This document shows positions 24,704-37,423 of a stretch of DNA of 64,000 nt, piece by piece. The notes beneath the pieces are model-generated. The model did no database searches. It worked only from the letters and a program-made list of their open reading frames with translations, and had not been told where the DNA came from. Source of the DNA: Bos javanicus (lineage: Eukaryota > Chordata > Mammalia > Artiodactyla > Bovidae); assembly GCF_032452875.1 (NCBI RefSeq), contig NW_026893631.1:1-64000 (forward strand). Direction: 5' to 3'. Made by a program: the position numbers and the translations under genes. Each line of letters opens with the position of its first letter. The first letter of the stretch is position 1.

Positions 24704-25324
24704 GTCCCTGTTCGGTCGCCACCTGCCGGGGACCAGCCCCAACTGATCCAGGGTATTCGAAGGAGAGATGGCCTAGGCGACTATTTATATGCTAATCAGA
24801 GATGTCAAGAATAATAGTATGAGGAGAGCTCAGTAGGAAAATTCGGTGGAGAAAAGAGACTGAGTAGCTTGGTTTACGCGGAAGACCAATCAAACTTCAA
24901 GACAAGAAGTTTGCACCACTTACGTAGGCCGCAGGCGCCCTCTCGAATAGCGAAAGGTGCCTCACCCTAGACACCTTCTCGAGTGGGTCTTAGCAGCCCA
25001 GGCATAATTAGTAAGCGTGGTGGGTTCCGCGCTCCAGATGGAGACTCAGCTGGAAGTTAAAGGGAAGAATGACAAGGAACTTTATGAATTGGAGCTGTAA
25101 GTTAACTCTTTGACAGAGAGAGCGAGATGGTGGTGGGGGACAGCCCCCAGTGAAATCAGAGGTGAGAGCACAAAGCAATACAGTAGGCAGACTCCGGTTT
25201 TTTTGGGGGGAGATGCTCGAGAATATCCGGGTGGACTCCTGAGGCTCGATCCCGCATTTGCGTATGCCGAGCCTCCTTCCTCATGACCTTTGTCCAGAGT
25301 GGAATGCCTCCCCGGCTCCCGGCA
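24704..25324 (-). mobile_element. PBS+LTR insert, copy 18
   Basis: LTR 24724-25324 (601 bp), T/G tract T7G6. Followed by a 791-bp satellite (25325-26115). Confidence 0.92.
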
Positions 25325-26115
25325 CATGATCAGTGCATGCTCAGTCACGATATCAGTGCCTGCTCAGCCACGTGATCACTGACGGCACAGTCACGTGATC
25401 AGCGCCTCTCAGTCACGTGATCACCGTATGATAAACACGTGATCAGTGAACGACCAGCCACGTGATCACTGCATGCGCGGTCAGGTGGTCAGTTCCTGAT
25501 CAGCCACCTGATCAGTGCGTGCACAGTCCCCTGATCAGCGCCTGTCAGTCACTGATCACTGCCTGATAAACACGTGATCAGTGCCCGAACAGCCACGTCA
25601 TCAGTGCATGCGCAGTCACGTGATCAGTGCATGATAGCCACGTGATCAGTGCGTGCACAGTCCCATGATCAGCGCCTGTCAGTCACTGATCATTGCCTGA
25701 TAAACACGTGATCAGTGCATGATGAGCCATGTGATCAGTGCCCGATCAGCCACGTCATCAGTGCATGCGCAGTCACGTCATCAGTGCATGATAGCCACGT
25801 GATCAGTGCATGCTCAGTCACGTGATCTGGACTTGATCAGCCACGTGATCAGTGCCTGCAGAGTCACGTGATCAGGGCCTGCTGAGCTGCGTGATTCCTG
25901 CCGGCTCATCTGCATGACAATTGCCAGCTGAGCTGCGTGATTCCTGTCGGCTCATCTGCTTGACAATTGCCAGCTGAGCTGCGTGATTCCTGCCTGGTCA
26001 CGTGCTTGATTATTGCCAGTTGAGCAGCATGATTCGTCACTGCTGAGCTCCATGCTTATTGCCTGCTGATTGCGTGGTTCGTGTCTGCTCAGCTCTTTGA
26101 GTATTGCCTCCTGAG

Positions 26116-26735
26116 GTCCCTGTTCGGTCGCCACCTGCCGGGGACCAGCCCCAACTGATCCAGGGTATTCGAAGGAGAGATGGCCTAGGCGACTATTTAT
26201 ATGCTAATCAGAGATGTCAAGAATAATAGTATGAGGAGAGCTCAGTAGGAAAATTCGGTGGAGAAAAGAGACTGAGTAGCTTGGTTTACGCGGAAGACCA
26301 ATCAAACTTCAAGACAAGAAGTTTGCACCACTTACGTAGGCCGCAGGCGCCCTCTCGAATAGCGAAAGGTGCCTCACCCTAGACACCTTCTCGAGTGGGT
26401 CTTAGCAGCCCAGGCATAATTAGTAAGCGTGGTGGGTTCCGCGCTCCAGATGGAGACTCAGCTGGAAGTTAAAGGGAAGAATGACAAGGAACTTTATGAA
26501 TTGGAGCTGTAAGTTAACTCTTTGACAGAGAGAGCGAGATGGTGGTGGGGGACAGCCCCCAGTGAAATCAGAGGTGAGAGCACAAAGCAATACAGTAGGC
26601 AGACTCCGGTTTTTTGGGGGGAGATGCTCGAGAATATCCGGGTGGACTCCTGAGGCTCGATCCCGCATTTGCGTATGCCGAGCCTCCTTCCTCATGACCT
26701 TTGTCCAGAGTGGAATGCCTCCCCGGCTCCCGGCA
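26116..26735 (-). mobile_element. PBS+LTR insert, copy 19
   Basis: LTR 26136-26735 (600 bp), T/G tract T6G6. Marks the end of the uniform block; the next satellite segment is short and rearranged. Confidence 0.92.
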
Positions 26736-27354
26736 CATGATCAGTGCATGCTCAGTCACGATATCAGTGCCTGCTCAGCCACGTGATCACTGACGGCACA
26801 GTCACGTGATCAGCGCCTCTCAGTCACGTGATCACCGTATGATAAACACGTGATCAGTGAACGACCAGCCACGTGATCACTGCATGCGCAGTCAGGTGGT
26901 CAGTTCCTGATCAGCCACCTGATCAGTGCGTGCACAGTCCCCTGATCAGCGCCTGTCAGTCACTGATCACTGCCTGATAAACACGTGATCAGTGCATCAT
27001 GAGCCACGTGATCAGTGCATGATCAGTCACGTCATCAGTGCATGCGTGATCATGATGAGCGTGATCAGTGCATGATCAGCCACGTGATCAGTGCATGCTC
27101 AGTCACGTGATCTGGACTTGATCAGCCACGTGATCAGTGCCTGCAGAGTCACGTGATCAGGGCCTGCTGAGCTGCGTGATTCCTGTCGGCTCATCTGCTT
27201 GACAATTGCCAGCTGAGCTGCGTGATTCCTGCCTGGTCACGTGCTTGATTATTGCCAGTTGAGCAGCATGATTCGTCACTGCTGAGCTCCATGCTTATTG
27301 CCTGCTGATTGCGTGGTTCGTGTCTGCTCAGCTCTTTGAGTATTGCCTCCTGAG
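26736..27354. repeat. Rearranged satellite segment (619 bp)
   Basis: 172 bp shorter than the reference. About 26990-27085 has its own arrangement (GTGCATCATGAGCCACG, then GCATGCGTGATCATGATGAG) in place of the duplicated GCGTGCACAGTCCC block. One of the five 46-bp repeats (the GCCGGCTCATCTGCATG copy) is missing. Confidence 0.87.
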
Positions 27355-27975
27355 GTCCCTGTTCGGTCGCCACCTGCCGGGGACCAGCCCCAACTGATCC
27401 AGGGTATTCGAAGGAGAGATGGCCTAGGCGACTATTTATATGCTAATCAGAGATGTCAAGAATAATAGTATGAGGAGAGCTCAGTAGGAAAATTCGGTGG
27501 AGAAAAGAGACTGAGTAGCTTGGTTTACGCGGAAGACCAATCAAACTTCAAGACAAGAAGTTTGCACCACTTACGTAGGCCGCAGGCGCCCTCTCGAATA
27601 GCGAAAGGTGCCTCACCCTAGACACCTTCTCGAGTGGGTCTTAGCAGCCCAGGCATAATTAGTAAGCGTGGTGGGTTCCGCGCTCCAGATGGAGACTCAG
27701 CTGGAAGTTAAAGGGAAGAATGACAAGGAACTTTATGAATTGGAGCTGTAAGTTAACTCTTTGACAGAGAGAGCGAGATGGTGGTGGGGGACAGCCCCCA
27801 GTGAAATCAGAGGTGAGAGCACAAAGCAATACAGTAGGCAGACTCCGGTTTTTTTGGGGGGAGATGCTCGAGAATATCCGGGTGGACTCCTGAGGCTCGA
27901 TCCCGCATTTGCGTATGCCGAGCCTCCTTCCTCATGACCTTTGTCCAGAGTGGAATGCCTCCCCGGCTCCCGGCA
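27355..27975 (-). mobile_element. PBS+LTR insert, copy 20
   Basis: LTR 27375-27975 (601 bp), T/G tract T7G6. Followed by satellite segment 27976-28674 (699 bp). Confidence 0.92.
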
Positions 27976-28674
27976 CATGATCAGTGCATGCTCAGTCACG
28001 ATATCAGTGCCTGCTCAGCCACGTGATCACTGACGGCACAGTCACGTGATCAGCGCCTCTCAGTCACGTGATCACCGTATGATAAACACGTGATCAGTGA
28101 ACGACCAGCCACGTGATCACTGCATGCGCGGTCAGGTGGTCAGTTCCTGATCAGCCACCTGATCAGTGCGTGCACAGTCCCCTGATCAGCGCCTGTCAGT
28201 CACTGATCACTGCCTGATAAACACGTGATCAGTGCCCGAACAGCCACGTCATCAGTGCATGCGCAGTCACGTGATCAGTGCATGATAGCCACGTGATCAG
28301 TGCGTGCACAGTCCCATGATCAGCGCCTGTCAGTCACTGATCATTGCCTGATAAACACGTGATCAGTGCATGATGAGCCATGTGATCAGTGCCCGATCAG
28401 CCACGTCATCAGTGCATGCGCAGTCACGTCATCAGTGCATGATAGCCACGTGATCAGTGCATGCTCAGTCACGTGATCTGGACTTGATCAGCCACGTGAT
28501 CAGTGCCTGCAGAGTCACGTGATCAGGGCCCGCTGAGCTGCGTGATTCCTGCCTGGTCACGTGCTTGATTATTGCCAGTTGAGCAGCATGATTTGTCACT
28601 GCTGAGCTCCATGCTTATTGCCTGCTGATTGCGTGGTTCGTGTCTGCTCAGCTCTTTGAGTATTGCCTCCTGAG
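27976..28674. repeat. Satellite segment lacking two 46-bp repeats (699 bp)
   Basis: 92 bp (two 46-bp repeats) shorter than the reference. GCTGAGCTGCGTGATTCCTG runs directly into CCTGGTCACGTGC near 28550. Private changes are GGGCCCGCTGAG near 28527 and ATTTGTCAC near 28591. Confidence 0.88.
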
Positions 28675-29294
28675 GTCCCTGTTCGGTCGCCACCTGCCGG
28701 GGACCAGCCCCAACTGATCCAGGGTATTCGAAGGAGAGATGGCCTAGGCGACTATTTATATGCTAATCAGAGATGTCAAGAATAATAGTATGAGGAGAGC
28801 TCAGTAGGAAAATTCGGTGGAGAACAGAGACTGAGTAGCTTGGTTTATGCGGAAGACCAATCAAACTTCAAGACAAGAAGTTTGCACCACTTACGTAGGC
28901 CGCAGGCGCCCTCTCGAATAGCGAAAGGTGCCTCACCCTAGACACCTTCTCGAGTGGGTCTTAGCAGCCCAGGCATAATTAGTAAGCGTGGTGGGTTCCG
29001 CGCTCCAGATGGAGACTCAGCTGGAAGTTAAAGGGAAGAATGACAAGGAACTTTATGAATTGGAGCTGTAAGTTAACTCTTTGACAGAGAGAGCGAGATG
29101 GTGGTGGGGGACAGCCCCCAGTGAAATCAGAGGTGAGAGCACAAAGCAATACAGTAGGCAGACTCCGGTTTTTTGGGGGGAGATGCTCGAGAATATCCGG
29201 GTGGACTCCTGAGGCTCGATCCCGCATTTGCGTATGCCGAGCCTCCTTCCTCATGACCTTTGTCCAGAGTGGAATGCCTCCCCGGCTCCCGGCA
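28675..29294 (-). mobile_element. PBS+LTR insert, copy 21
   Basis: LTR 28695-29294 (600 bp), T/G tract T6G6. Private changes GAGAACAGAGAC near 28821 and GGTTTATGCGG near 28843. Confidence 0.91.
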
Positions 29295-29905
29295 CATGAT
29301 CAGTGCATGCTCAGTCACGATATCAGTGCCTGCTCAGGCAGGTGATCACTGACGGCACAGTCACGTCATCAGCGCCTCTCAGTTACGTGATCACCGTATG
29401 ATAAACACGTGATCAGTGAACGACCAGCCACGTGATCACTGCATGCGCAGTCAGGTGGTCAGTTCCTGATCAGCCACCTGATCAGTGCGTGCACAGTCCC
29501 CTGATCAGCGCCTGTCAGTCACTGATCACTGGCTGATAAACAGGTGATCAGTGCCCGAACAGCCACGTCATCAGTGCATGATAGCCACGTGATCAGTGCA
29601 TGCTCAGTCACGTGATCTGGACTTGATCAGCCACGTGATCAGTGCCTGCAGAGTCACGTGATCAGGGCCTGCTGAGCTGCGTGATTCCTGCCGGCTCATC
29701 TGCATGACAATTGCCATCTGAGCTGCGTGATTCCTGTCGGCTCATCTGCTTGACAATTGCCAGCTGAGCTGCGTGATTCCTGCCTGGTCACGTGCTTGAT
29801 TATTGCCAGTTGAGCAGCATGATTCGTCACTGCTGAGCTCCATGCTTATTGCCTGCTGATTGCGTGGTTCGTGTCTGCTCAGCTCTTTGAGTATTGCCTC
29901 CTGAG
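29295..29905. repeat. Short-form satellite segment (611 bp)
   Basis: 180 bp shorter than the reference. The second GCGTGCACAGTCCC block (157 bp) and one adjacent 23-bp repeat are missing. It keeps the first 23-bp repeat after the LTR (TCACGATATCAGTGCC), unlike the 588-bp form. Local changes include CTCAGGCAGGTGATC, GTCACGTCATCAGCG and ACTGGCTGATAAACAGG. Confidence 0.87.
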
Positions 29906-30525
29906 GTCCCTGTTCGGTCGCCACCTGCCGGGGACCAGCCCCAACTGATCCAGGGTATTCGAAGGAGAGATGGCCTAGGCGACTATTTATATGCTAATCA
30001 GAGATGTCAAGAATAATAGTATGAGGAGAGCTCAGTAGGAAAATTCGGTGGAGAAAAGAGACTGAGTAGCTTGGTTTACGCGGAAGACCAATCAAACTTC
30101 AAGACAAGAAGTTTGCACCACTTACGTAGGCCGCAGGCGCCCTCTCGAATAGCGAAAGGTGCCTCACCCTAGACACCTTCTCGAGTGGGTCTTAGCAGCC
30201 CAGGCATAATTAGTAAGCGTGGTGGGTTCCGCGCTCCAGATGGAGACTCAGCTGGAAGTTAAAGGGAAGAATGACAAGGAACTTTATGAATTGGAGCTGT
30301 AAGTTAACTCTTTGACAGAGAGAGCGAGATGGTGGTGGGGGACAGCCCCCAGTGAAATCAGAGGTGAGAGCACAAAGCAATACAGTAGGCAGACTCCGGT
30401 TTTTTTGGGGGAGATGCTCGAGAATATCCGGGTGGACTCCTGAGGCTCGATCCCGCATTTGCGTATGCCGAGCCTCCTTCCTCATGACCTTTGTCCAGAG
30501 TGGAATGCCTCCCCGGCTCCCGGCA
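29906..30525 (-). mobile_element. PBS+LTR insert, copy 22
   Basis: LTR 29926-30525 (600 bp), T/G tract T7G5. Followed by a short-form satellite segment. Confidence 0.92.
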
Positions 30526-31115
30526 CATGATCAGTGCATGCTCAGCCACGTGATCACTGACGGCACAGTCACGTGTGATCAGCGCCTCTCAGTCACGTGA
30601 TCACCGTATGATAAACACGTGATCAGTGAACGACCAGCCACGTGATCACTGCATGCGCAGTCAGGTGGTCAGTTCCTGATCAGCCACCTGATCAGTGCGT
30701 GCACAGTCCCCTGATCAGCGCCTGTCAGTCACTGATCACTGCCTGATAAACACGTGATCAGTGCCCGATCAGCCACGTCATCAGTGCATGATAGCCACGT
30801 GATCAGTGCATGCTCAGTCACGTGATCTGGACTTGATCAGCCACGTGATCAGTGCCTGCAGAGTCACGTGATCAGGGCCTGCTGAGCTGCGTGATTCCTG
30901 CCGGCTCATCTGCATGACAATTGCCATCTGAGCTGCGTGATTCCTGTCGGCTCATCTGCTTGACAATTGCCAGCTGAGCTGCGTGATTCCTGCCTGGTCA
31001 CGTGCTTGATTATTGCCAGTTGAGCAGCATGATTCGTCACTGCTGAGCTCCATGCTTATTGCCTGCTGATTGCGTGGTTCGTGTCTGCTCAGCTCTTTGA
31101 GTATTGCCTCCTGAG
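30526..31115. repeat. Short-form satellite segment (590 bp)
   Basis: The 588-bp short form with an extra GT in CACGTGTGATC near 30572. It lacks the 23-bp repeat TCACGATATCAGTGCC next to the LTR, the second 157-bp block and one more 23-bp repeat. Carries the GCCATCTGAG variant near 30925. Confidence 0.88.
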
Positions 31116-31736
31116 GTCCCTGTTCGGTCGCCACCTGCCGGGGACCAGCCCCAACTGATCCAGGGTATTCGAAGGAGAGATGGCCTAGGCGACTATTTAT
31201 ATGCTAATCAGAGATGTCAAGAATAATAGTATGAGGAGAGCTCAGTAGGAAAATTCGGTGGAGAAAAGAGACTGAGTAGCTTGGTTTACGCGGAAGACCA
31301 ATCAAACTTCAAGACAAGAAGTTTGCACCACTTACGTAGGCCGCAGGCGCCCTCTCGAATAGCGAAAGGTGCCTCACCCTAGACACCTTCTCGAGTGGGT
31401 CTTAGCAGCCCAGGCATAATTAGTAAGCGTGGTGGGTTCCGCGCTCCAGATGGAGACTCAGCTGGAAGTTAAAGGGAAGAATGACAAGGAACTTTATGAA
31501 TTGGAGCTGTAAGTTAACTCTTTGACAGAGAGAGCGAGATGGTGGTGGGGGACAGCCCCCAGTGAAATCAGAGGTGAGAGCACAAAGCAATACAGTAGGC
31601 AGACTCCGGTTTTTTTGGGGGGAGATGCTCGAGAATATCCGGGTGGACTCCTGAGGCTCGATCCCGCATTTGCGTATGCCGAGCCTCCTTCCTCATGACC
31701 TTTGTCCAGAGTGGAATGCCTCCCCGGCTCCCGGCA
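31116..31736 (-). mobile_element. PBS+LTR insert, copy 23
   Basis: LTR 31136-31736 (601 bp), T/G tract T7G6. Followed by a long-form 791-bp satellite (31737-32527) that nevertheless carries the GCCATCTGAG variant of the short units. Confidence 0.92.
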
Positions 31737-32527
31737 CATGATCAGTGCATGCTCAGTCACGATATCAGTGCCTGCTCAGCCACGTGATCACTGACGGCAC
31801 AGTCACGTGATCAGCGCCTCTCAGTCACGTGATCACCGTATGATAAACACGTGATCAGTGAACGACCAGCCACGTGATCACTGCATGCGCGGTCAGGTGG
31901 TCAGTTCCTGATCAGCCACCTGATCAGTGCGTGCACAGTCCCCTGATCAGCGCCTGTCAGTCACTGATCACTGCCTGATAAACACGTGATCAGTGCCCGA
32001 ACAGCCACGTCATCAGTGCATGCGCAGTCACGTGATCAGTGCATGATAGCCACGTGATCAGTGCGTGCACAGTCCCATGATCAGCGCCTGTCAGTCACTG
32101 ATCATTGCCTGATAAACACGTGATCAGTGCATGATGAGCCATGTGATCAGTGCCCGATCAGCCACGTCATCAGTGCATGCGCAGTCACGTCATCAGTGCA
32201 TGATAGCCACGTGATCAGTGCATGCTCAGTCACGTGATCTGGACTTGATCAGCCACGTGATCAGTGCCTGCAGAGTCACGTGATCAGGGCCTGCTGAGCT
32301 GCGTGATTCCTGCCGGCTCATCTGCATGACAATTGCCATCTGAGCTGCGTGATTCCTGTCGGCTCATCTGCTTGACAATTGCCAGCTGAGCTGCGTGATT
32401 CCTGCCTGGTCACGTGCTTGATTATTGCCAGTTGAGCAGCATGATTCGTCACTGCTGAGCTCCATGCTTATTGCCTGCTGATTGCGTGGTTCGTGTCTGC
32501 TCAGCTCTTTGAGTATTGCCTCCTGAG

Positions 32528-33146
32528 GTCCCTGTTCGGTCGCCACCTGCCGGGGACCAGCCCCAACTGATCCAGGGTATTCGAAGGAGAGATGGCCTAG
32601 GCGACTATTTATATGCTAATCAGAGATGTCAAGAATAATAGTATGAGGAGAGCTCAGTAGGAAAATTCGGTGGAGAAAAGAGACTGAGTAGCTTGGTTTA
32701 CGCGGAAGACCAATCAAACTTCAAGACAAGAAGTTTGCACCACTTACGTAGGCCGCAGGCGCCCTCTCGAATAGCGAAAGGTGCCTCACCCTAGACACCT
32801 TCTCGAGTGGGTCTTAGCAGCCCAGGCATAATTAGTAAGCGTGGTGGGTTCCGCGCTCCAGATGGAAACTCAGCTGGAAGTTAAAGGGAAGAATGACAAG
32901 GAACTTTATGAATTGGAGCTGTAAGTTACCTCTTTGACAGAGAGAGCGAGATGGTGGTGGGGGACAGCCCCCAGTGAAATCAGAGGTGAGAGCACAAAGC
33001 AATACAGTAGGCAGACTCCGGTTTTTTGGGGGAGATGCTCGAGAATATCCGGGTGGACTCCTGAGGCTCGATCCCGCATTTGCGTATGCCGAGCCTCCTT
33101 CCTCATGACCTTTGTCCAGAGTGGAATGCCTCCCCGGCTCCTGGCA
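32528..33146 (-). mobile_element. PBS+LTR insert, copy 24
   Basis: LTR 32548-33146 (599 bp), T/G tract T6G5. Outer end reads CTCCTGGCA, breaking the terminal inverted repeat. Also ATGGAAACTC near 32862 and AAGTTACCTC near 32923. Followed by the shortest satellite segment of the window. Confidence 0.91.
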
Positions 33147-33688
33147 CATGATCAGTGCATGCTCAGCCACGTGATCACTGCCGGCACAGTCACGTGATCA
33201 GCGCCTCTCAGTCACGTGATCACCCTATGATAAACACGTGATCAGTGAACGACCAGCCAGGTGATCACTGCATGCGCAGTCAGGTGGTCAGTTCCTGATC
33301 AGCCACCTGATCAGTGCGTGCACAGTCCCCTGATCAGCGCCTGTCAGTCACTGATCACTGCCTGATAAACACGTGATCAGTGCCCGATCAGCCACGTCAT
33401 CAGTGCATGATAGCCACGTGATCAGTGCATGCTCAGTCACGTGATCTGGACTTGATCAGCCACGTGATCAGTGCCTGCAGAGTCACGTGATCAGGGCCTG
33501 CTGAGCTGCGTGATTCCTGCCGGCTCATCTGCATGACAATTGCCAGCTGAGCTGCGTGATTCCTGCCTGGTCACGTGCTTGATTGTTGCCAGTTGAGCAG
33601 CATGATTCGTCACTGCTGAGCTCCATGCTTATTGCCTGCTGATTGCGTGGTTCGTGTCTGCTCAGCTCTTTGAGTATTGCCTCCTGAG
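33147..33688. repeat. Shortest satellite segment (542 bp)
   Basis: 249 bp shorter than the reference: the 588-bp short form minus one further 46-bp repeat. Private changes CACTGCCGGCAC near 33176, CACCCTATG near 33221 and GATTGTTGCC near 33581. Confidence 0.88.
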
Positions 33689-34309
33689 GTCCCTGTTCGG
33701 TCGCCACCTGCCGGGGACCAGCCCCAACTGATCCAGGGTATTCGAAGGAGAGATGGCCTAGGCGACTATTTATATGCTAATCAGAGATGTCAAGAATAAT
33801 AGTATGAGGAGAGCTCAGTAGGAAAATTCGGTGGAGAAAAGAGACTGAGTAGCTTGGTTTACGCGGAAGACCAATCAAACTTCAAGACAAGAAGTTTGCA
33901 CCACTTACGTAGGCCGCAGGCGCCCTCTCGAATAGCGAAAGGTGCCTCACCCTAGACACCTTCTCGAGTGGGTCTTAGCAGCCCAGGCATAATTAGTAAG
34001 CGTGGTGGGTTCCGCGCTCCAGATGGAGACTCAGCTGGAAGTTAAAGGGAAGAATGACAAGGAACTTTATGAATTGGAGCTGTAAGTTAACTCTTTGACA
34101 GAGAGAGCGAGATGGTGGTGGGGGACAGCCCCCAGTGAAATCAGAGGTGAGAGCACAAAGCAATACAGTAGGCAGACTCCGGTTTTTTTGGGGGGAGATG
34201 CTCGAGAATATCCGGGTGGACTCCTGAGGCTCGATCCCGCATTTGCGTATGCCGAGCCTCCTTCCTCATGACCTTTGTCCAGAGTGGAATGCCTCCCCGG
34301 CTCCCGGCA
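33689..34309 (-). mobile_element. PBS+LTR insert, copy 25
   Basis: LTR 33709-34309 (601 bp), T/G tract T7G6. Followed by satellite segment 34310-35007 (698 bp). Confidence 0.92.
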
Positions 34310-35007
34310 CATGATCAGTGCATGCTCAGTCACGATATCAGTGCCTGCTCAGCCACGTGATCACTGACGGCACAGTCACGTGATCAGCGCCTCTCAGTCA
34401 CGTGATCACCGTATGATAAACACGTGATCAGTGAACGACCAGCCACGTGATCACTGCATGCGCGTCAGGTGGTCAGTTCCTGATCAGCCACCTGATCAGT
34501 GCGTGCACAGTCCCCTGATCAGCGCCTGTCAGTCACTGATCACTGCCTGATAAACACGTGATCAGTGCCCGAACAGCCACGTCATCAGTGCATGCGCAGT
34601 CACGTGATCAGTGCATGATAGCCACGTGATCAGTGCGTGCACAGTCCCATGATCAGCGCCTGTCAGTCACTGATCATTGCCTGATAAACACGTGATCAGT
34701 GCATGATGAGCCATGTGATCAGTGCCTGATCAGCCACGTCATCAGTGCATGCGCAGTCACGTCATCAGTGCATGATAGCCACGTGATCAGTGCATGCTCA
34801 GTCACGTGATCTGGACTTGATCAGCCACGTGATCAGTGCCTGCAGAGTCACGTGATCAGGGCCTGCTGAGCTGCGTGATTCCTGCCTGGTCACGTGCTTG
34901 ATTATTGCCAGTTGAGCAGCATGATTCGTCACTGCTGAGCTCCATGCTTATTGCCTGCTGATTGCGTGGTTCGTGTCTGCTCAGCTCTTTGAGTATTGCC
35001 TCCTGAG
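34310..35007. repeat. Satellite segment lacking two 46-bp repeats (698 bp)
   Basis: Same two-repeat (92-bp) loss as 27976-28674, plus a 1-bp loss in GCGCGTCAGG near 34460. It shows GTGCCTGATCAG near 34721, the variant typical of units beyond 38 kb. Confidence 0.88.
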
Positions 35008-35627
35008 GTCCCTGTTCGGTCGCCACCTGCCGGGGACCAGCCCCAACTGATCCAGGGTATTCGAAGGAGAGATGGCCTAGGCGACTATTTATATGCTAAT
35101 CAGAGATGTCAAGAATAATAGTATGAGGAGAGCTCAGTAGGAAAATTCGGTGGAGAAAAGAGACTGAGTAGCTTGGTTTACGCGGAAGACCAATCAAACT
35201 TCAAGACAAGAAGTTTGCACCACTTACGTAGGCCGCAGGCGCCCTCTCGAATAGCGAAAGGTGCCTCACCCTAGACACCTTCTCGAGTGGGTCTTAGCAG
35301 CCCAGGCATAATTAGTAAGCGTGGTGGGTTCCGCGCTCCAGATGGAGACTCAGCTGGAAGTTAAAGGGAAGAATGACAAGGAACTTTATGAATTGGAGCT
35401 GTAAGTTAACTCTTTGACAGAGAGAGCGAGATGGTGGTGGGGGACAGCCCCCAGTGAAATCAGAGGTGAGAGCACAAAGCAATACAGTAGGCAGACTCCG
35501 GTTTTTTGGGGGGAGATGCTCGAGAATATCCGGGTGGACTCCTGAGGCTCGATCCCGCATTTGCGTATGCCGAGCCTCCTTCCTCATGACCTTTGTCCAG
35601 AGTGGAATGCCTCCCCGGCTCCCGGCA
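35008..35627 (-). mobile_element. PBS+LTR insert, copy 26
   Basis: LTR 35028-35627 (600 bp), T/G tract T6G6. Followed by a 588-bp satellite segment. Confidence 0.92.
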
Positions 35628-36215
35628 CATGATCAGTGCATGCTCAGCCACGTGATCACTGACGGCACAGTCACGTGATCAGCGCCTCTCAGTCACGTGA
35701 TCACCGTATGATAAACACGTGATCAGTGAACGACCAGCCACGTGATCACTGCATGCGCAGTCAGGTGGTCAGTTCCTGATCAGCCACCTGATCAGTGCGT
35801 GCACAGTCCCCTGATCAGCGCCTGTCAGTCACTGATCACTGCCTGATAAACACGTGATCAGTGCCCGAACAGCCACGTCATCAGTGCATAATAGCCACGT
35901 GATCAGTGCATGCTCAGTCACGTGATCTGGACTTGATCAGCCACGTGAACAGTGCCTGCAGAGTCACGTGATCAGGGCCTGCTGAGCTGCGTGATTCCTG
36001 CCGGCTCATCTGCATGACAATTGCCATCTGAGCTGCGTGATTCCTGTCGGCTCATCTGCTTGACAATTGCCAGCTGAGCTGCGTGATTCCTGCCTGGTCA
36101 CGTGCTTGATTATTGCCAGTTGAGCAGCATGATTCGTCACTGCTGAGCTCCATGCTTATTGCCTGCTGATTGCGTGGTTCGTGTCTGCTCAGCTCTTTGA
36201 GTATTGCCTCCTGAG
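35628..36215. repeat. Short-form satellite segment (588 bp)
   Basis: 203 bp shorter than the reference (loss of 157 bp plus two separate 23-bp repeats). Private changes GCATAATAGCC near 35885 and CACGTGAACAG near 35942. GCCATCTGAG variant present. Confidence 0.88.
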
Positions 36216-36835
36216 GTCCCTGTTCGGTCGCCACCTGCCGGGGACCAGCCCCAACTGATCCAGGGTATTCGAAGGAGAGATGGCCTAGGCGACTATTTAT
36301 ATGCTAATCAGAGATGTCAAGAATAATAGTATGAGGAGAGCTCAGTAGGAAAATTCGGTGGAGAAAAGAGACTGAGTAGCTTGGTTTACGCGGAAGACCA
36401 ATCAAACTTCAAGACAAGAAGTTTGCACCACTTACGTAGGCCGCAGGCGCCCTCTCGAATAGCGAAAGGTGCCTCACCCTAGACACCTTCTCGAGTGGGT
36501 CTTAGCAGCCCAGGCATAATTAGTAAGCGTGGTGGGTTCCGCGCTCCAGATGGAGACTCAGCTGGAAGTTAAAGGGAAGAATGACAAGGAACTTTATGAA
36601 TTGGAGCTGTAAGTTAACTCTTTGACAGAGAGAGCGAGATGGTGGTGGGGGACAGCCCCCAGTGAAATCAGAGGTGAGAGCACAAAGCAATACAGTAGGC
36701 AGACTCCGGTTTTTTGGGGGGAGATGCTCGAGAATATCCGGGTGGACTCCTGAGGCTCGATCCCGCATTTGCGTATGCCGAGCCTCCTTCCTCATGACCT
36801 TTGTCCAGAGTGGAATGCCTCCCCGGCTCCCGGCA
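36216..36835 (-). mobile_element. PBS+LTR insert, copy 27
   Basis: LTR 36236-36835 (600 bp), T/G tract T6G6. Confidence 0.92.
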
Positions 36836-37423
36836 CATGATCAGTGCATGCTCAGCCACGTGATCACTGACGGCACAGTCACGTGATCAGCGCCTCTCAG
36901 TCACGTGATCACCGTATGATAAACACGTGATCAGTGAACGACCAGCCACGTGATCACTGCATGCGCAGTCAGGTGGTCAGTTCCTGATCAGCCACCTGAT
37001 CAGTGCGTGCACAGTCCCCTGATCAGCGCCTGTCAGTCACTGATCACTGCCTGATAAACACGTGATCAGTGCCCGATCAGCCACGTCATCAGTGCATGAT
37101 AGCCACGTGATCAGTGCCTGCTCAGTCACGTGATCTGGACTTGATCAGCCACGTGATCAGTGCCTGCAGAGTCACGTGATCAGGGCCTGCTGAGCTGCGT
37201 GATTCCTGCCGGCTCATCTGCATGACAATTGCCATCTGAGCTGCGTGATTCCTGTCGGCTCATCTGCTTGACAATTGCCAGCTGAGCTGCGTGATTCCTG
37301 CCTGGTCACGTGCTTGATTATTGCCAGTTGAGCAGCATGATTCGTCACTGCTGAGCTCCATGCTTATTGCCTGCTGATTGCGTGGTTCGTGTCTGCTCAG
37401 CTCTTTGAGTATTGCCTCCTGAG
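36836..37423. repeat. Short-form satellite segment (588 bp)
   Basis: Same deletion set as the preceding segment, so two identical-length short units (1208 bp) stand in tandem. It differs by GTGCCTGCTCAG near 37117. Confidence 0.88.

Larger units (their letters stand above)
2015..26136. repeat. Homogeneous sub-array of 1411/1412-bp units
   Basis: Seventeen successive insert-to-insert intervals. Fifteen are exactly 1411 or 1412 bp; the exceptions are the first (1557 bp, local duplication) and the one ending at 16253 (1389 bp, small rearrangement). All carry CTCCGG next to the LTR T/G tract. The near-absence of fixed differences suggests recent amplification by unequal exchange or conversion. 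Confidence 0.9.
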